Source of the DNA: Xestospongia muta
Lineage: Eukaryota > Porifera > Demospongiae > Haplosclerida > Petrosiidae
Assembly (NCBI GenBank): GCA_963693285.1
Contig: OY848917.1
Location: 26,599,745 to 26,663,744, forward strand
DNA length: 64,000 bases
Direction: 5' to 3'
Both the position numbers and the translations under genes were made by a program. Within the stretch, counting starts at the first letter, position 1, and every line of letters starts with the position of its first letter. The notes under the pieces were generated by a model, which did no database searches, had not been told where the DNA came from, and saw only the letters and a program-made list of their open reading frames with translations. Positions 12,807 through 24,965 of this stretch are shown here, in pieces.

Positions 12807-14433
12807 TGATATACTTAATAATATTCAGAAGGACTTAAAACAGTTTTTTTTATACTTAGCATTTCAAGAAAAAGTAATAAACACCTTTATAACAAATTGT
12901 TTGTAGCCTTCAAACCACCTTTATAAAATCTTTAGTGCTAGGTCTTATATCAGTAAGAGCATTCATTCTTCAGTAGATAAATTTAGCTATAAACATAGAA
13001 AACAAATTGACTCAGAATAAGTGAGACCTCTCTCAAAGCGTTTTTGAGGAATTAACAGAATTGGCTTACAATTCTGAGCATTGAATCATTTTATTATGTA
13101 TCTACACGAGACTGGTAACAAACGTGTATTATAATTATTTTGTGGTTTAACGCATTAATTACAAAGGTGTGGTCTTGGAGCGGTTCAAGTTTTAAAATAG
13201 ATAAGGACCAAACTACAACGTAGAATGACAGTAAATTAATAACAAAATGGAAGGAGAATCAGTTAAGGTACCGTTAAAAACTATTGTCACTAATATGTAC
13301 ACTTGTTTTCTTGTAATAGCATGGATGCTGTGGTTGTTGTTCAAATGGACCAGCAATGAACAACAACTGAATTTAGTCTACCATTGGATTTATACTAACC
13401 TGCCACTAATTGCTTGTACAGAACCATCAAACCAACCAACCATTGAAGATTGCTATATTTAAATACTATCTAGCTAACTATATATATAGGGTTTAAATAT
13501 TTTTTATTAATGGATCACTGTAATTAACAACCACAAATTCCATGCATCATTTGTTGTGTATAGTATATTGTTTGCTGGTATATACATCAATATACAGGTC
13601 TTTTTTGACATATATAACTAATCAGTCTCTCTGCCTCTTCAAAGGCTACTTTGTGGTTTCCTAAATTATATTTTGGAATGGCACCATAGACATTTGATGT
13701 GGCAGTTATATTACATCAACTCTAACCAAATTATAACCAGACCACATCATAACATAAACAACCCTCAATTGCATAGTTGAGTTACTACCCACATGCTGGC
13801 TTAATTTAAATCACAACACTTTATACTAGCATATACCCTTTGTAGTTATGGTATATAACCTATAGACATTCCAGTTATGAGTAGAATAAATGTTTTTTAA
13901 GATTCAGTTTTTAACAAAGTTACTGGCTCACAGTTAATTATTGTTAAGTTATCAAATTTTCTGAAGCTGTACTAGTAATGATACATTTAAGACGCAATTT
14001 ATTTTTGGTAGCAATCTTTTCACATCACTTTACAATATAACAGTATATACATGTGTACCTCACTGTTAGTTATTCATTATTAGTTAGTGAACTATAGAAG
14101 ACTGTTCTGAAGCTATACACCTCTGTTGTTCAAACTAATCTGTATATATTACTGAAGAAACTATAACAATGTCTTAAAGTCAACAAAAGTCAATGTTGCA
14201 GAGCTAGTAAGTATGTAAATATTATGTCACTATTACATAACAGTGACTGAGAAGTTATTTAAAACATTATACTTGCATAAAAATGTATAATCTAAAGCAT
14301 TATATATATATATATATATATATATTAACATTATATATATACATTATATATATGCATAGATAGATCGATATAGTGTTGTGATGTTGTCATACTTCAAATT
14401 ATCAGCTGTCTTCTAAAAGTGATGTGATATTTT
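12807..14433. other. Spacer module with exon 9 relic
   Basis: No convincing gene. The segment 13450-14430 is a recurring spacer module, also found at about 16900-17850, 26390-27450 and, inverted, about 55900-57130. It includes a degenerate exon 9 relic at about 14090-14180. A 71-codon open frame with one hydrophobic segment (13247-13462) lies partly in the module, but its counterparts near 16790 and 26250 are not open. Confidence 0.55.
14090..14180 (+). pseudogene. Degenerate exon 9 relic in spacer
   Basis: The bases align with exon 9 of the SDR genes (from the GEPEDCSG block to the GETITI block) with many substitutions and a short gap. It is out of context, with no other exons nearby. Similar relics lie at about 17573-17650, 51612-51690 and, inverted, 56286-56372. 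Confidence 0.55.
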
Positions 14434-14446
14434 GTTACCAGGTAAC
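14434..14446. promoter_or_regulatory. Second X-box-like palindrome, distal to copy 4
   Basis: GTTACCAGGTAAC is a perfect 13-bp inverted repeat around one base. It lies about 215 bp upstream of the copy 4 ATG and 108 bp upstream of the proximal palindrome at 14554. Decayed equivalents are visible near 17763 and 27423. Confidence 0.35.
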
Positions 14447-14553
14447 AGTCTGTTAAGTCTCATTATGCGACAATGTTAATAACAAATTGTTTGTTCCAAA
14501 AAGAAATTACAACAAAATGTGACCTGGATATGATATCAATTTGCCTTAATTAT

Positions 14554-14566
14554 GTTGCCAGGCAAC
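14554..14566 (+). promoter_or_regulatory. X-box-like palindrome upstream of copy 4
   Basis: GTTGCCAGGCAAC lies 95 bp before the ATG at 14661. Same motif and spacing as copies 1, 2, 5 and 6. Confidence 0.5.
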
Positions 14567-14660
14567 AATTTATGAATACGTTGCAATGCGGATGTGCTGG
14601 GATACATACATAAATTGCCTTCCAGTGATTGACTTTACATACGCAAACGTTTCAAACAAT

Positions 14661-15300
14661 ATGTCAGTGTTAAAGTTCAACAAAGTCCTGTCTATTTTTC
14701 GTACCAATCTACGAATGATGTCTATCAATACTACAAAAAAATTTGAAGGAAAAGTTGCTGTTGTGACAGCTTCAACTGATGGGTAAGAAAGATCATATAT
14801 ATTATATATAATATTATGTAACATTTAGAATAGGTTATGCTATTGCTAATCGTCTTGCTTATGATGGTGCTAAAGTTATGGTTAGTAGTCGTAAGGGAAC
14901 TAATGTTAAGAGGGCTGTAGAATTACTACAGAAAGAACATGGAAGTGAGTCAGTGTCTGGTGTTGTTTGTCATGTTGGTAAAGATGAGGACAGGAAATCA
15001 CTGATAAAAGAGGTATTGCTAATGATGTTTGTTATTTGATGTTACATTCAATATTATACTAATAATACAAATACACTGACCCAAAAACACTAGTTACTAT
15101 ATTATTGATAAACTATACTATTACTACTACTATACTACATGGTACAACATTTTTGTTTAATTCCAGGTCATTAAACAATTTGGCCAAATTGACATCCTAG
15201 TTGATAATGCTGGAGTTAACCCCAGTCCAGGAAAACTATTGCATGTAAGCTCAACTTATATTATTTATAATTATAGACATTCATATGTAAACATACATAC

Positions 15301-15348
<48 letters not shown>

Positions 15349-16467
15349 GCACACACATTATCCAATAAGAACTATTTTTTCTTTCTATTACTTCTTTCTA
15401 TAATAGGCATCTGAATGTGAATGGAATAAGGTAATCAATAACATGTTTTAAACAAAAATGTATTATCTGTTCTGTAGATTTGTCATGTTAATGTTATATC
15501 AAGTGCTTTATTAGTACAGGAAGCATATCCACACATGAAAGGAAATGGGTAAGTTAGAACAATCAAACATTGTCACAATTAATGACTATAACATACAGAG
15601 GCAATGTTGTGTTTGTGTCTTCCTATGCTGGTTTCAAACCAGTGAGTTTTGACATGTTATGAAAAATTTGATATACTAATTTGATATTTTTGTTCATAGA
15701 AATCTGTCTATTGTGTCAGTAAAACAGCTTTATTTGGTTTAACAATAGCATTAGCTAAGGAACTAGGAGAAGATAATATTAGAGTGAATTGTATTGCACC
15801 TGGACTAATTAGAACACGCTTTGGAGAATTGGTAAATGTTACATAATGTGTCACTATAATTTAATTGGACATATTAAATAATAATATTATTATTATCAAT
15901 TATTTCTTTAACTCTAGTTATTGAATAATGAAGCCTACATTGACAGTTATATTGGTAGTCGCTGGATAAAAAGGTAACTTTGATACTGTATTGTGTTTGT
16001 GTTTAGTGATGAATATAGATCATTTCTAATAATGTTGTAGTAAAGAGATAGATTTCTAGTTATTAATATATTAGTTTACATAAATAATTTGTCAGTACAT
16101 AGAGTAAGCGTGTAAACTATTTTTGTAATTATATAGTATTACTTGTTTATTTTACAAATTTTGCTGTGCAATTATAAAAAAATTATATTAATTAATTTAA
16201 CATATAAGAAGAATTTATTAGTGGTAAATCTACTACAAATTGCATTATGTACAGCCATTGTCTGTAAAATAAACATGTTGATGTACATTAATTGCATTCT
16301 TTCTGTCATACTAGAATGACCATGTAAAATTTAAATTATAACATGTTTTCTATAGAATTGGTGAACCAGAAGATTGTTCTGGAGCTGTTGCTTTTCTTTG
16401 TTCAGAAGAGGCCAACTACATTACTGGGGAGACTATTACAATTGCCGGAAAGTCTGGCAGAATATAA
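14661..16467 (+). CDS. DHRS4: DHRS4-like NADP(H)-dependent dehydrogenase/reductase, copy 4 (intact)
   Basis: Exons: 14661-14782, 14829-15012, 15167-15244, 15407-15430, 15478-15548, 15599-15641, 15700-15831, 15918-15973 and 16356-16467. They sum to 822 nt (273 residues) with GT-AG introns throughout. All SDR signatures are present: TASTDGIG (36-43), SSRK (60-63), NAG (116-118), Asn141, Ser168, Tyr178 and Lys182. This copy keeps Cys in VNCIAPG and has RTRFGEL at the end of exon 7. The C-terminus is GRI. Intron 3 contains a (TA)n run (about 15298-15345). Both proximal and distal X-box-like palindromes lie upstream. It serves well as the reference for judging damage in the other copies. The exact substrate cannot be read from sequence. 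Confidence 0.9.
15298..15345. repeat. (TA)n microsatellite in intron 3 of copy 4
   Basis: Almost pure TA dinucleotide run. Intron 3 of several array copies carries a different simple repeat at this position: TG in copies 2, 3 and 6, TA in 4 and 7, TATG in 10. Confidence 0.8.
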
Positions 16468-17861
16468 ACAAACACATTTTGTTGAGCATCTGTTGTTATA
16501 ATAAAACATATATAATTCATTATAAGTCAATTTTACCTGGTGCTTTGCTATATTCACGATGTTATTTGATACACGTGACTTATCACAACAATTATTGTAT
16601 TTTGATGTTTACAAAACATTGAAGTATAGTTTTGCTATGAATGAAGTAATAATTATTACCACAGGGTCTGATTTGAATGATTGACTATGAATATTATTAT
16701 AAAATAAAAAGTGGGTACCTGTTCACCTCAGATACTTCCCAGAGCTGTCCTTGTGCTTGCAATTGTTGTGCAAATGGGCCAACAATGAATCATAGCAACA
16801 CTTAACAGTCTATCATTGAATTTATACTAACCTTCCACTATAGTTGATTATACAGAGCTATCCAATCAAACAACCATTTGAGATTATTATATTTTCAAAT
16901 ATAATCTAGCCAACTATATTGGATGTTATATGTGTGTTATTATGTGACACTGTAAATAACAACCATAAACTCTATCATTTGTTGTGTGTAGTATATTGTT
17001 TGCTAGTATACACATAACTAAACAGGTATGTTTATAATGCTTTGTTAACATAATAACTAATCTGTCTCTTTACCTTTCACAATATGATTTCATAAGTTTT
17101 CTAAATTATGTTGGGGATAATACCACAGACATTTGATATGGCACTACTATTACATCATACACATACATTGTTTGGTATGCTATGACATAAACAACTCTTA
17201 ATTCACATACAGGCTTCTGTTTCATCACAACATATAGTATCAGCATACATAACTTATAGTTAGGGTATATACTATGGATCCTCCAATTGATTGAGCTTAA
17301 CAATATATAGAGTGGAAGCTTATTAATATTTAGTGCATTTTTAGTAAAGAGGTCTTTTAATGTCGGATCACTTTACAATATAACAAGGTAACATGTTTGA
17401 TCACATTTATTTATTGATTATAAGTTAATGAATGTTCTAAAGCTGTTTCAATGATAGTTCAATTCAATATTCTATTTATTTTAGTAGAGATCTTTTACAT
17501 CACTTTACAATATAACAAAGTATATATATGTGTGCCTCAAATTTATTATTCATTATTAGTTATATTAATGAACTATAGAAGACTGTTCTGAAGCTGTATC
17601 CTTCTATTGTTCAAACCAACTTGGCCATATAACTATAGAAACTATTGTGTGAACGTGTATAATCTAGAGCCTTAATATATATATATATGCGAATAGATAG
17701 ATAGATAGATACAATGCTGTGATGTTGTCATACTTTATCAGCTGTCTTCTGATGTGATGTTATATTTTGTTGCTATGAAATAGTAGGTCAAGTCTGTTCT
17801 CGTAATTACATCTAAATGTGTCTAGACTATAATGTCATTTTTGCCTTGTGACATTAGTTAT
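16468..17861. other. Spacer module with exon 9 relic
   Basis: No gene is seen. The spacer repeats the module of 13450-14560, including a degenerate exon 9 relic at about 17573-17650, a short TAGA run near 17694-17711 and a decayed distal palindrome near 17763. Confidence 0.55.
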
Positions 17862-17874
17862 GTTGCCAGGCAAC
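17862..17874 (+). promoter_or_regulatory. X-box-like palindrome upstream of copy 5
   Basis: GTTGCCAGGCAAC, about 85-97 bp before the degenerate start position of copy 5. It is retained although the gene behind it is broken. Confidence 0.4.
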
Positions 17875-17958
17875 AGCTTATAATACATTACAATGCGGAT
17901 GTGCCGGGATACATGCCTTCCAGTGTTTGATTTTACATCCGACACCCTTTCAAAAATT

Positions 17959-19641
17959 TTGTCTCTTTTAAAGTTCAACAAAGTCTTAAACCATATCTAT
18001 TTTCATTATGGAATTTCCAATTGTTCGTACTAATCTACGAATGATGTCTATCAATACTATATAAAAATTTGAAGGAAAAAGTTGCTGTTGTGACAGCTTC
18101 AACTGATGGGTAAGAAAGATCATATATATTATATAATATTATGTAACTTTTAGACTAGATTATGCTATTGCCAATCGTCTTGCTTATGATGGTGCTAAAG
18201 TTATGGTTAGTAGTCGTAAGGGAACTAATGTTAAGAGAGCTGTAGAATTGCTACAGAAAGAACATGGAAGTGAGTCAGTGTCTAGTGTTGTTTGTCATGT
18301 TGGTAAACAACACTATGATGCAAACAAAATAGTTTAGTTAATTTAACTAATTGATAGTCAATTATTTATGTTGCATACAAGGCATAGTTGTCATTTTGAA
18401 TGTAGCAGTAATACAAATACACTGACCTAAAATCAGTAGTTACTATATTATTGATAAACTATACTACTACTATACTACATGGTAAAACATTTTTGTTTAA
18501 TTACAGGTCATTAAACTATATGGCCAAATTGACATCCTAGTTGATAATGCTGGAGTATATCCTATTCCAGGAAAACTATTGCATGTAAGCTTAACTATTA
18601 TTTATAAATATATACATACATATAAATAAATACATATATAGTACTTGCACAGGGAAAAGTTTCACTTTTTAATGTTTGGAAAATGGATGGTTTACATTAG
18701 TTGCAGTATTTCCATTATTACCAATTAATATAGTATTGTTGTTTCTTTGATGGTATTTTACCACTCTTCATTAGAATCAATGTAGTATTATGTGGGCCAG
18801 CGTCTGCGATGCATCTAAATTGACCTCTGAGATGGTTACCAGCATACTCATAAGAGTATCCGAAAGACGGACTAAGATACGGCTGGTAACACATAACACT
18901 ACAATTGTAATAAATCCATCATATATACATTACCTATAAAATACATGGTACAAAATGAGTGGAATATTTATTATTGTATTTATAATGAGCCATTTTGTTT
19001 ACATCATGAAAACAACGAATGTATTCAATAGTTTTTTGCTGTGTTCTTTCTATTTAGGCATCTAAAGGTGAATGGAACAAGGTAATTAATAATATATACT
19101 TTAAACAAAAAATGAATTACCTGTTCTGTAGATCTGTCATGTTAATGTTATATCAAGTGTTTTGTTAGTACAGGAAGCGTATCCATACATGAAAGTAAAG
19201 GATAAGTTAGAACAATAAAACATTGTCATAATTAATGGTTATAATATACAGAGGCAATGTTGTGTTTTGTGTCTTCCTATGCTGGTTTCAAACCAGTGAG
19301 TTTTGAACATGTTATGAAAAAAAGATATACTAATTTGATATTTTTGTTCATAGAAATCTGTCTATTGTGTCAGTAAAACAGCTATATTTGGTTTAACAAT
19401 GGGATTAGCTAACGAGCTAGGAGAAGATAATATTAGAGTGAATTGTATTGCACCTGGACTAATTAGAACACGCTTCAGAAAATTAGTAAGTGTGACATAA
19501 TGTATTCTTATGATTTTTGATAGATATATTAAAATTAGATTGTTATTATTACTTTACTTTATATCAATTCTTTCTTTAACTCTAGTTATCGAATAATGAA
19601 GCCTACATTGACAGTTGTATTGGTAGTCGTTGGATAAAAAG
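17959..19641 (+). pseudogene. DHRS4-like SDR pseudogene, array copy 5
   Basis: The start position reads TTG, as in copy 1. Exon 1 carries an insertion of roughly 30 bp and an in-frame stop. Exon 2 is cut after the HVGK codons: its last part and donor are replaced by spacer-like sequence also found in intron 2 of copy 7 (from about 35921). Intron 3 holds the CACAG element C (18648-19043). Exon 6 has one extra T that shifts the frame. Exons 4, 5, 7 and 8 (ending 19641) are recognisable. There is no exon 9; sequence after exon 8 joins spacer similar to 7500-8000. A non-functional copy. Confidence 0.88.
18648..19043. mobile_element. DNA element with CACAG termini, copy C
   Basis: A 396-bp member of the family at 11612-12806, in the same orientation. 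It begins CACAGGGAAAAG and ends TTTTTTGCTGTG. Internal deletions remove the segments equivalent to about 11757-12308 and much of 12410-12640 of copy A. It is inserted in intron 3 of pseudogene copy 5, next to the splice-acceptor tract. Confidence 0.65.
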
Positions 19642-20634
19642 GTAACTTCGATACTGTATTGTGTTTGTGTTTAGTGATGATTAAATCTGTTCTGATAATG
19701 CTGCTGAAGAAATGGTACCGATCCAGCATATATTCTAACTTAATATGCAAAATATGATCACAAGTAGGTAAAGTGGACATTTCCATCATAGGTAATGTTG
19801 AAAGTATTTAATAATGTTATTCACCTTTGTAATTTTTGTATAAAGTATATATTATAACTTAATGATTGATTGAGTATTATCATTATAAATGTTATTGTTT
19901 GTTACTTGATACTAATAGCTTGATCAGGCTTGCCTCATTACTTGGCTTACAATTTACTACTTATGACTTCAGTGTTACCTGGTACATGATGCCATGCCCA
20001 AATGCTTTAAAGCAAGTGTGCTTCTGGGCACGACAAGAGTATGCCTATGCAAGCCATTTAATGTTGCTATATATCTATTTTAGCCTAGCTACCACTGCAT
20101 GGGAAAGGGTTCATTTCTGTGTGTGTCTACAAAATACTGGCTTAGCAAAGAACAGAGTCTTAAAATTTCCACCTTACTAGCAGAAGGTACAAATATTCTG
20201 CACTTAACTTTACTATTCTATCTACAATACTATATAAAATGGTTCAGCTGTTTTGATGGTATGCATGATGTAGTGTGTCAATTTTATAAGTGTTAATTCA
20301 ATGATCATAACCATTCATGTATTCAATTGTTGACTGATGTAATATGTGATCACTTTCATTAATAATACATCAACTACTAAGGGTCGATTCCTATATTAAT
20401 GTAATTTATTTTTGTTGACATATTATTGAACTGTCCCTGTCTATTCACAATATCATTTTAATTAATGACTTTGAAGAACATGTAATTGGCTAAATTTGTG
20501 TTTCTCATATTCCTTTAGTAAAATAAGGTCATAGACTTTTGATGCATTGCACTTCTATTGACTCAAGCTACTGTCATGTTATCACATTAAAAACCAAACT
20601 ATAAATATTGTACTGTGTTGAACACACATTTATT
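19642..20634. other. Spacer, no gene seen
   Basis: Diverged copy of the spacer at 7500-8450 and 34000-34930. The 104-codon frame at 19866-20180 is interrupted in both relatives, so I do not call it a gene. Confidence 0.5.
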
Positions 20635-20706
20635 TAAACTAAATAAATTAAAATATCCATTTAAATGTAATTACATTTAAATGGATATTTTAATTTATTT
20701 AGTTTA
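20635..20706. repeat. Perfect 72-bp palindrome
   Basis: Two 36-bp arms with no spacer, centred between 20670 and 20671, are exact reverse complements by base-by-base check. The sequence is very AT-rich. It could extrude a cruciform or be the product of a fold-back repair event. It directly precedes the orphan exon 8 relic. Confidence 0.9.
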
Positions 20707-20732
20707 TTATCATTACTTCTTTCTTACTTTAG

Positions 20733-20788
20733 TTATGGAAAATGAAACCTATGTTAATAGTTATATCAACACTCATTCAATAAAAAAG
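20733..20788 (+). pseudogene. Orphan exon 8 relic of a DHRS4-like gene
   Basis: A TTTAG acceptor is followed by 56 bp closely matching exon 8 of copy 7 (the LWKNETYV version), then a donor-like sequence. One base has been lost near the start. No neighbouring exons are present. Confidence 0.7.
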
Positions 20789-23312
20789 TAACTTTGATTT
20801 GAATTTGTTTGTGTTTCGTGACACTAAAATCTCTAAATTTTTGTGACACTAAAATCAACAAACATGCCAACGTATAAGTTGATTGGTTACAACATTGACA
20901 AATCATTTAGATCACACCAAGAAATAAGCCAACATCATATTCAATTTCTACATTATTTTCATTGCAAGGCTATCAACAACAAGATCTTTTTCAATTCAAT
21001 GATAATCTGTAATATATTGTAATTTTATTTAGTACTTTCTAATTGTTCAACAACATGTTGATCACATTTGAGCATGTACATCTACCTCAAGTTCACCTCC
21101 TATTGATGTATCAGTTCCTTTAAATGGTTCCGATGATGATCTAGCCGATATTGCAATCCCCACACCTCCTTTATATGAAGGTTTGTCACCTGTTTCAAGA
21201 ACACATAGAACGTATTAAATAAAATACAATTACAATATGTTACATAATTGGTAGATGTTAATTAAGTTCTACTTAATTAATTAAGACTAAGACTATTGTG
21301 ATGAAACATTTACTGAGTATATGTAACTTTTCTCATCTAAAGATGTATCTGTGAATATAATCTAGTGGTTCTCCAATGACATCATATATTATAAACATTG
21401 ATACAATGTCTCACCCTTTTTTTGGACCATTGGAGGTGTGGTGTAAAGCATGAGCCATACCCATGTAATGCAGTAAGGGTTAAAAAATTATACCCACTTG
21501 TAGATGATAAAAGATTTAGTAATTTATCTGAGCATAGTTCAGAAATAACTAATAAATATATAAAAATATATTATAATAATTTAAATCATACTTCTAACTG
21601 CTTTAATAGGAGGTACATGTACAATATAGCTGTCATCATTATTACAAAGTATTAATGTAGCAAGTCTAATAAAGATATAACAACATAAAAGACTCATACA
21701 TTAATAACAACTTACAATAACTGGAGAATCATATACCTCAAGCAGCATATGCTGCCCTATCCATGTCTTTAGAGTTTGAATGATCTTTTATACAAAGGGT
21801 AACTCATAACTTTGCTGTGTTTTTCTCACCGTAATGAGATGTTATTAATAAATCCTTTTGGGCATCTATATTTGGTGGTGAAGTGTCAGATTATAAAAAG
21901 GTTTTATTCTTGCTCCCAGCAAGAATGGCAGGAATGGGTATTCATAACCCAGTTAAATTATAGACCTTTTGCTAATTTTACATATAGAGCAAGCACCAGT
22001 AATTAGTAACTGCCATAAAAGGTAAAGATCAGTTCTCTTTAGCAGATCATGTGGAAAAGATTGCTTCAATTAGACTTTGTTTGTATAATATCCTCTAATA
22101 AGTCATGATATAAGTTCAAGTTAGAATCAGTCCTTGAGGTAATTAATGACAAAAGTCCAGATCAGTTAAGAGATCTCCACAACCATCACAACATGCAGGC
22201 ATCCTCAGAAGAGGTATATGACATCTTAATTGAAGAGCATTCCTAAACTCTATAGGAGAAAGGTCAAAATGATACTTGTAGTTTGAAACATCCATTGGAC
22301 TGTAAGAAAGGAGGTCTCGTGACTCAAAGACATAATAAAGTTTGTGACTCATTAGGTGATATTGCTTCCCTGGTTTACAATGATGTTTTAAGAGAGGTCA
22401 ATGAACCAAGAGGTACTGTAGCACTGATTGCAGATCTTGAGCATTAGAGGGTTATGGTAACCACAGATAAAGGGATTGTTACATGTGTATGTACAATATA
22501 CTTGTCATCATTATTACAATGTATTAATGTAGCAATTCTAATAATTAAGATATAACAATGTAAAAGATTCATACATTAATAACAACTTACAAAACTAGAG
22601 AATCATAACCTCAAGCAGCATATGTTGCCCTATCCATCTCTCTAGAGTTTAAATGGTCTTTTATGCAAAGAATAATTCCTAACTGTACTGTACTATACCA
22701 CTGATTGCAGGTCAGAGTATTAGGAGATTATGATAACCACAGATTAAAGGGTTGTTGGATGTTCATGTGGTAGAAACTGATGCCCAGTCTTATGTCAATA
22801 GGACAATGGATGCCATATTTACTTAAGTACAACAGGAATAGAACATATTCTAAGGCAGTAAAAGTATGTTTTGTGTCTTTCATCCATTTATTACTTCTGA
22901 GAATGCTACTTTAGGCTGCAAAACAAATGTCATCCTGAAAAGAATAGGCGAGAGATTGTCAATTAGTGGAATAAATCATATTGTTTGAGCAACACAACCT
23001 TTTTCAAACTCCTGGGAAGAAATGTCAGGGTGGACTAGGATATGGATGTTAGCTACTCTTTAAATGTGAAGAGACTTGGTGCATTTACATTCTTGGTTCT
23101 ACTGACAGTAACAGATGATATATCAAATCCCAGTATAGCTGGTTTGAAATGAGAAACAACACTTCAGGCAGGATTACCTAACCTTTGGACAAGTGTTACC
23201 ATGCCACACAATTGTCCCAGTTAACAACAATAGCAGGTAATTTGTCTAAACAGTAATAAATTGTGTTGCTAATATTCATTTTTTATTCACCAAACAAAAT
23301 ATATATGAAAGA
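20789..23312. other. Long spacer with a duplicated segment
   Basis: No intact gene is seen. About 190 bp at 21617-21810 is repeated at 22491-22685. A stretch around 22350-22440 reads for about 30 codons as protein-like sequence before a stop, perhaps a decayed element, but I cannot name it. Confidence 0.4.
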
Positions 23313-23398
23313 ATCAAACGTTTCAACAGTCAGAACGACTATCTTAGTCAGTGGCTTAAATAATAAAAGTAAAAGTTAAAATAAAAGCTCCTATATAG

Positions 23399-23640
23399 AC
23401 TATATCTTACATTCCTGCACGCGTAGACGTGTTGTGTGGGTGGACTAATGATACACTTGCGGTGCTTTGATGTACTGTGGCTGCACGTGTTTATGTGTGG
23501 GGCTGCTTCACTGTTTTCACTATATCTTGCATTCCTGCACGTGTTGCATGGATGGACTGCTACAGGTGTGGAGCTTTGAAGTGTTCACGGCTGGCATGTG
23601 TTCATGGGTGGGGCTGCTTTACATGCAAGTTAGATGATAG
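23399..23640. repeat. Two imperfect tandem repeats of about 120 bp
   Basis: The units start at about 23399 and 23519 with the same ACTATATCTT.CATTCCTGCA sequence and both end in a GGGGCTGCTT segment. The segment is GC-richer than its surroundings. It lies 3' of the Penelope-like coding region and may be its 3' untranslated repeat. Confidence 0.55.
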
Positions 23641-23731
23641 TGTAAGGTAAGTACCAGGAAGGGGGTTCCTTCTCTCGGTTGATTGATGGTTGTATATTGT
23701 GAATGTGCCATGATTCAAGAATGACTCTTTG

Positions 23732-24490
23732 CTAGACGAAAGAGTGGTGAGCTAAGATAGAAGGATTATCCCAGTTGATAGAAAGACATGTCTGGCAAAC
23801 ATGTTCAGACATAGTACTCAAGAAGATGTCCAATTTCTTTACTGCCCTCCTGTGTTCAGTTATGCGTTGTGATAGATTTCTGTCAGTCTGTCCAATATAA
23901 CTTGCTATGCAGTCTTGGCAGGAAATCTGATAGACTACACCAAACTTCATTGTGGTGGGTATAGTGTCTTTAGGCCTGGATAGAATCTTCTTAAGGTGTT
24001 TTGTGGCAAGACAAAACACCTCAATGACAAGAGGGGAGAGAATCCTTCTTATGGATTCAGATTGACCTTGTATATAAGGAATAGTGATTCTGGGTTTTTT
24101 TTGGTCACTAGCGATAGGTGGCTTTGGTTTGGAAGTTGATCGCTTTTGGCATCTCTTAATGAAATTTGTTGGATATCCATTCTTTAGTAGAGCTTGAAAG
24201 ATGATGGATTCCTCCTCTACCCGTTGTACAAGGGAGGATGAGTGTGTGTGGGCTCTTGAGAAAAAGGAACGACCAACGAATAGTTTGTTGGAAGAAGGGT
24301 GGTGAGATGAGAACTGGAAATACTGGTTTGTGTGGGTTTGTTTTCGATAAACTGCAGTGGATAAAAACCCATCATTACCTCTTGTGATGAGGATGTCCAA
24401 AAAAGGCAAACGACCATTGTTTTCAATCTCTACTGTAAATTGGATGGATTGTTCAATTGAGTTCAGGGGTTGATGGAAACTATCAACCAA
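23732..24490 (-). pseudogene. Penelope-like RT C-terminus plus GIY-YIG domain
   Basis: The longest surviving frame of the Penelope-like remnant. Upstream of 24490 the same frame continues through RYIDD, the RT active-site motif, so the apparent start is not a true initiation site. It includes the thumb-like FLDILI region, a basic linker and the GIY-YIG nuclease fold (VVYQI, YIGQT, R, EH) near the C-terminus. In the family the nuclease nicks DNA for target-primed reverse transcription. Frame loss upstream means it cannot be made as part of a full enzyme. Confidence 0.85.
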
Positions 24491-24965
24491 TGAAGGTAGT
24501 AATGCGACACAGGTGTCATCTATGTATCTCTTCCAAAAGATAGGGAGGTGTGAAAAGGAGTTAAAGCCCTTTGTTCTATATTTTTCATCACCATGTCTGC
24601 TATGATCACAGAGACTGGGGAACCCATAGCTGTTCCAAAGATCTGTTGATAATACTTACCACAGAACGAAAAATAGGTAGCTTTGAAGCAGAACTCGAGA
24701 AGCTGTATGATGTCATTGATGGATAGGCAGTCCTATCCTCTAGGGTGTTTTCTTCTTGGAGTCGTTCCTTTGCGACTTGAATTGCTAATTCAATTGGTAC
24801 CTTTGTGAAGAGAGAGACTACATCAAATGACACAAGTATCTCTTCTCCTAAACGTTGTGTTTTAACAAAGTTGGAAAAGGTACTGGAGTTATTAATATAG
24901 GTGGGAATGTTGCCAACCAATGGTGAGAGTAGACGGGAAGTAATTCCATAAGAGCTGAGTAATAA

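Larger units (their letters stand above)
23313..24965 (-). mobile_element. 5'-truncated Penelope-like retroelement with GIY-YIG endonuclease
   Basis: Minus-strand remnant of a Penelope-like element. From upstream to downstream it shows: a reverse transcriptase part with SFDVVSLFTKVP (near 24830), then GTAMGSPVS (near 24620), then the catalytic YIDD block (near 24525), and a C-terminal GIY-YIG endonuclease with VVYQISCQDC and YIGQTDRNL (near 23880-23940) and R..EH residues. At least two frameshifts separate the RT blocks. The N-terminal part of the RT is missing: the sequence joins spacer at about 24965. The longest open stretch is 252 codons (23732-24490). Beyond its end, about 23313-23353 resembles a degenerate hammerhead-like fold. 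Not capable of encoding a complete protein. Confidence 0.85.

Noticed and set aside
13247..13462. 71-codon frame with a hydrophobic segment (possible small membrane protein)
   Set aside because: It overlaps a repeated spacer module; the counterparts near 16790 and 26250 are interrupted, so conservation does not support coding.
19866..20180. 104-codon plus-strand frame
   Set aside because: The related spacers near 7800-8000 and 34230-34500 have stops and indels in this frame; it looks like chance in a repeat.
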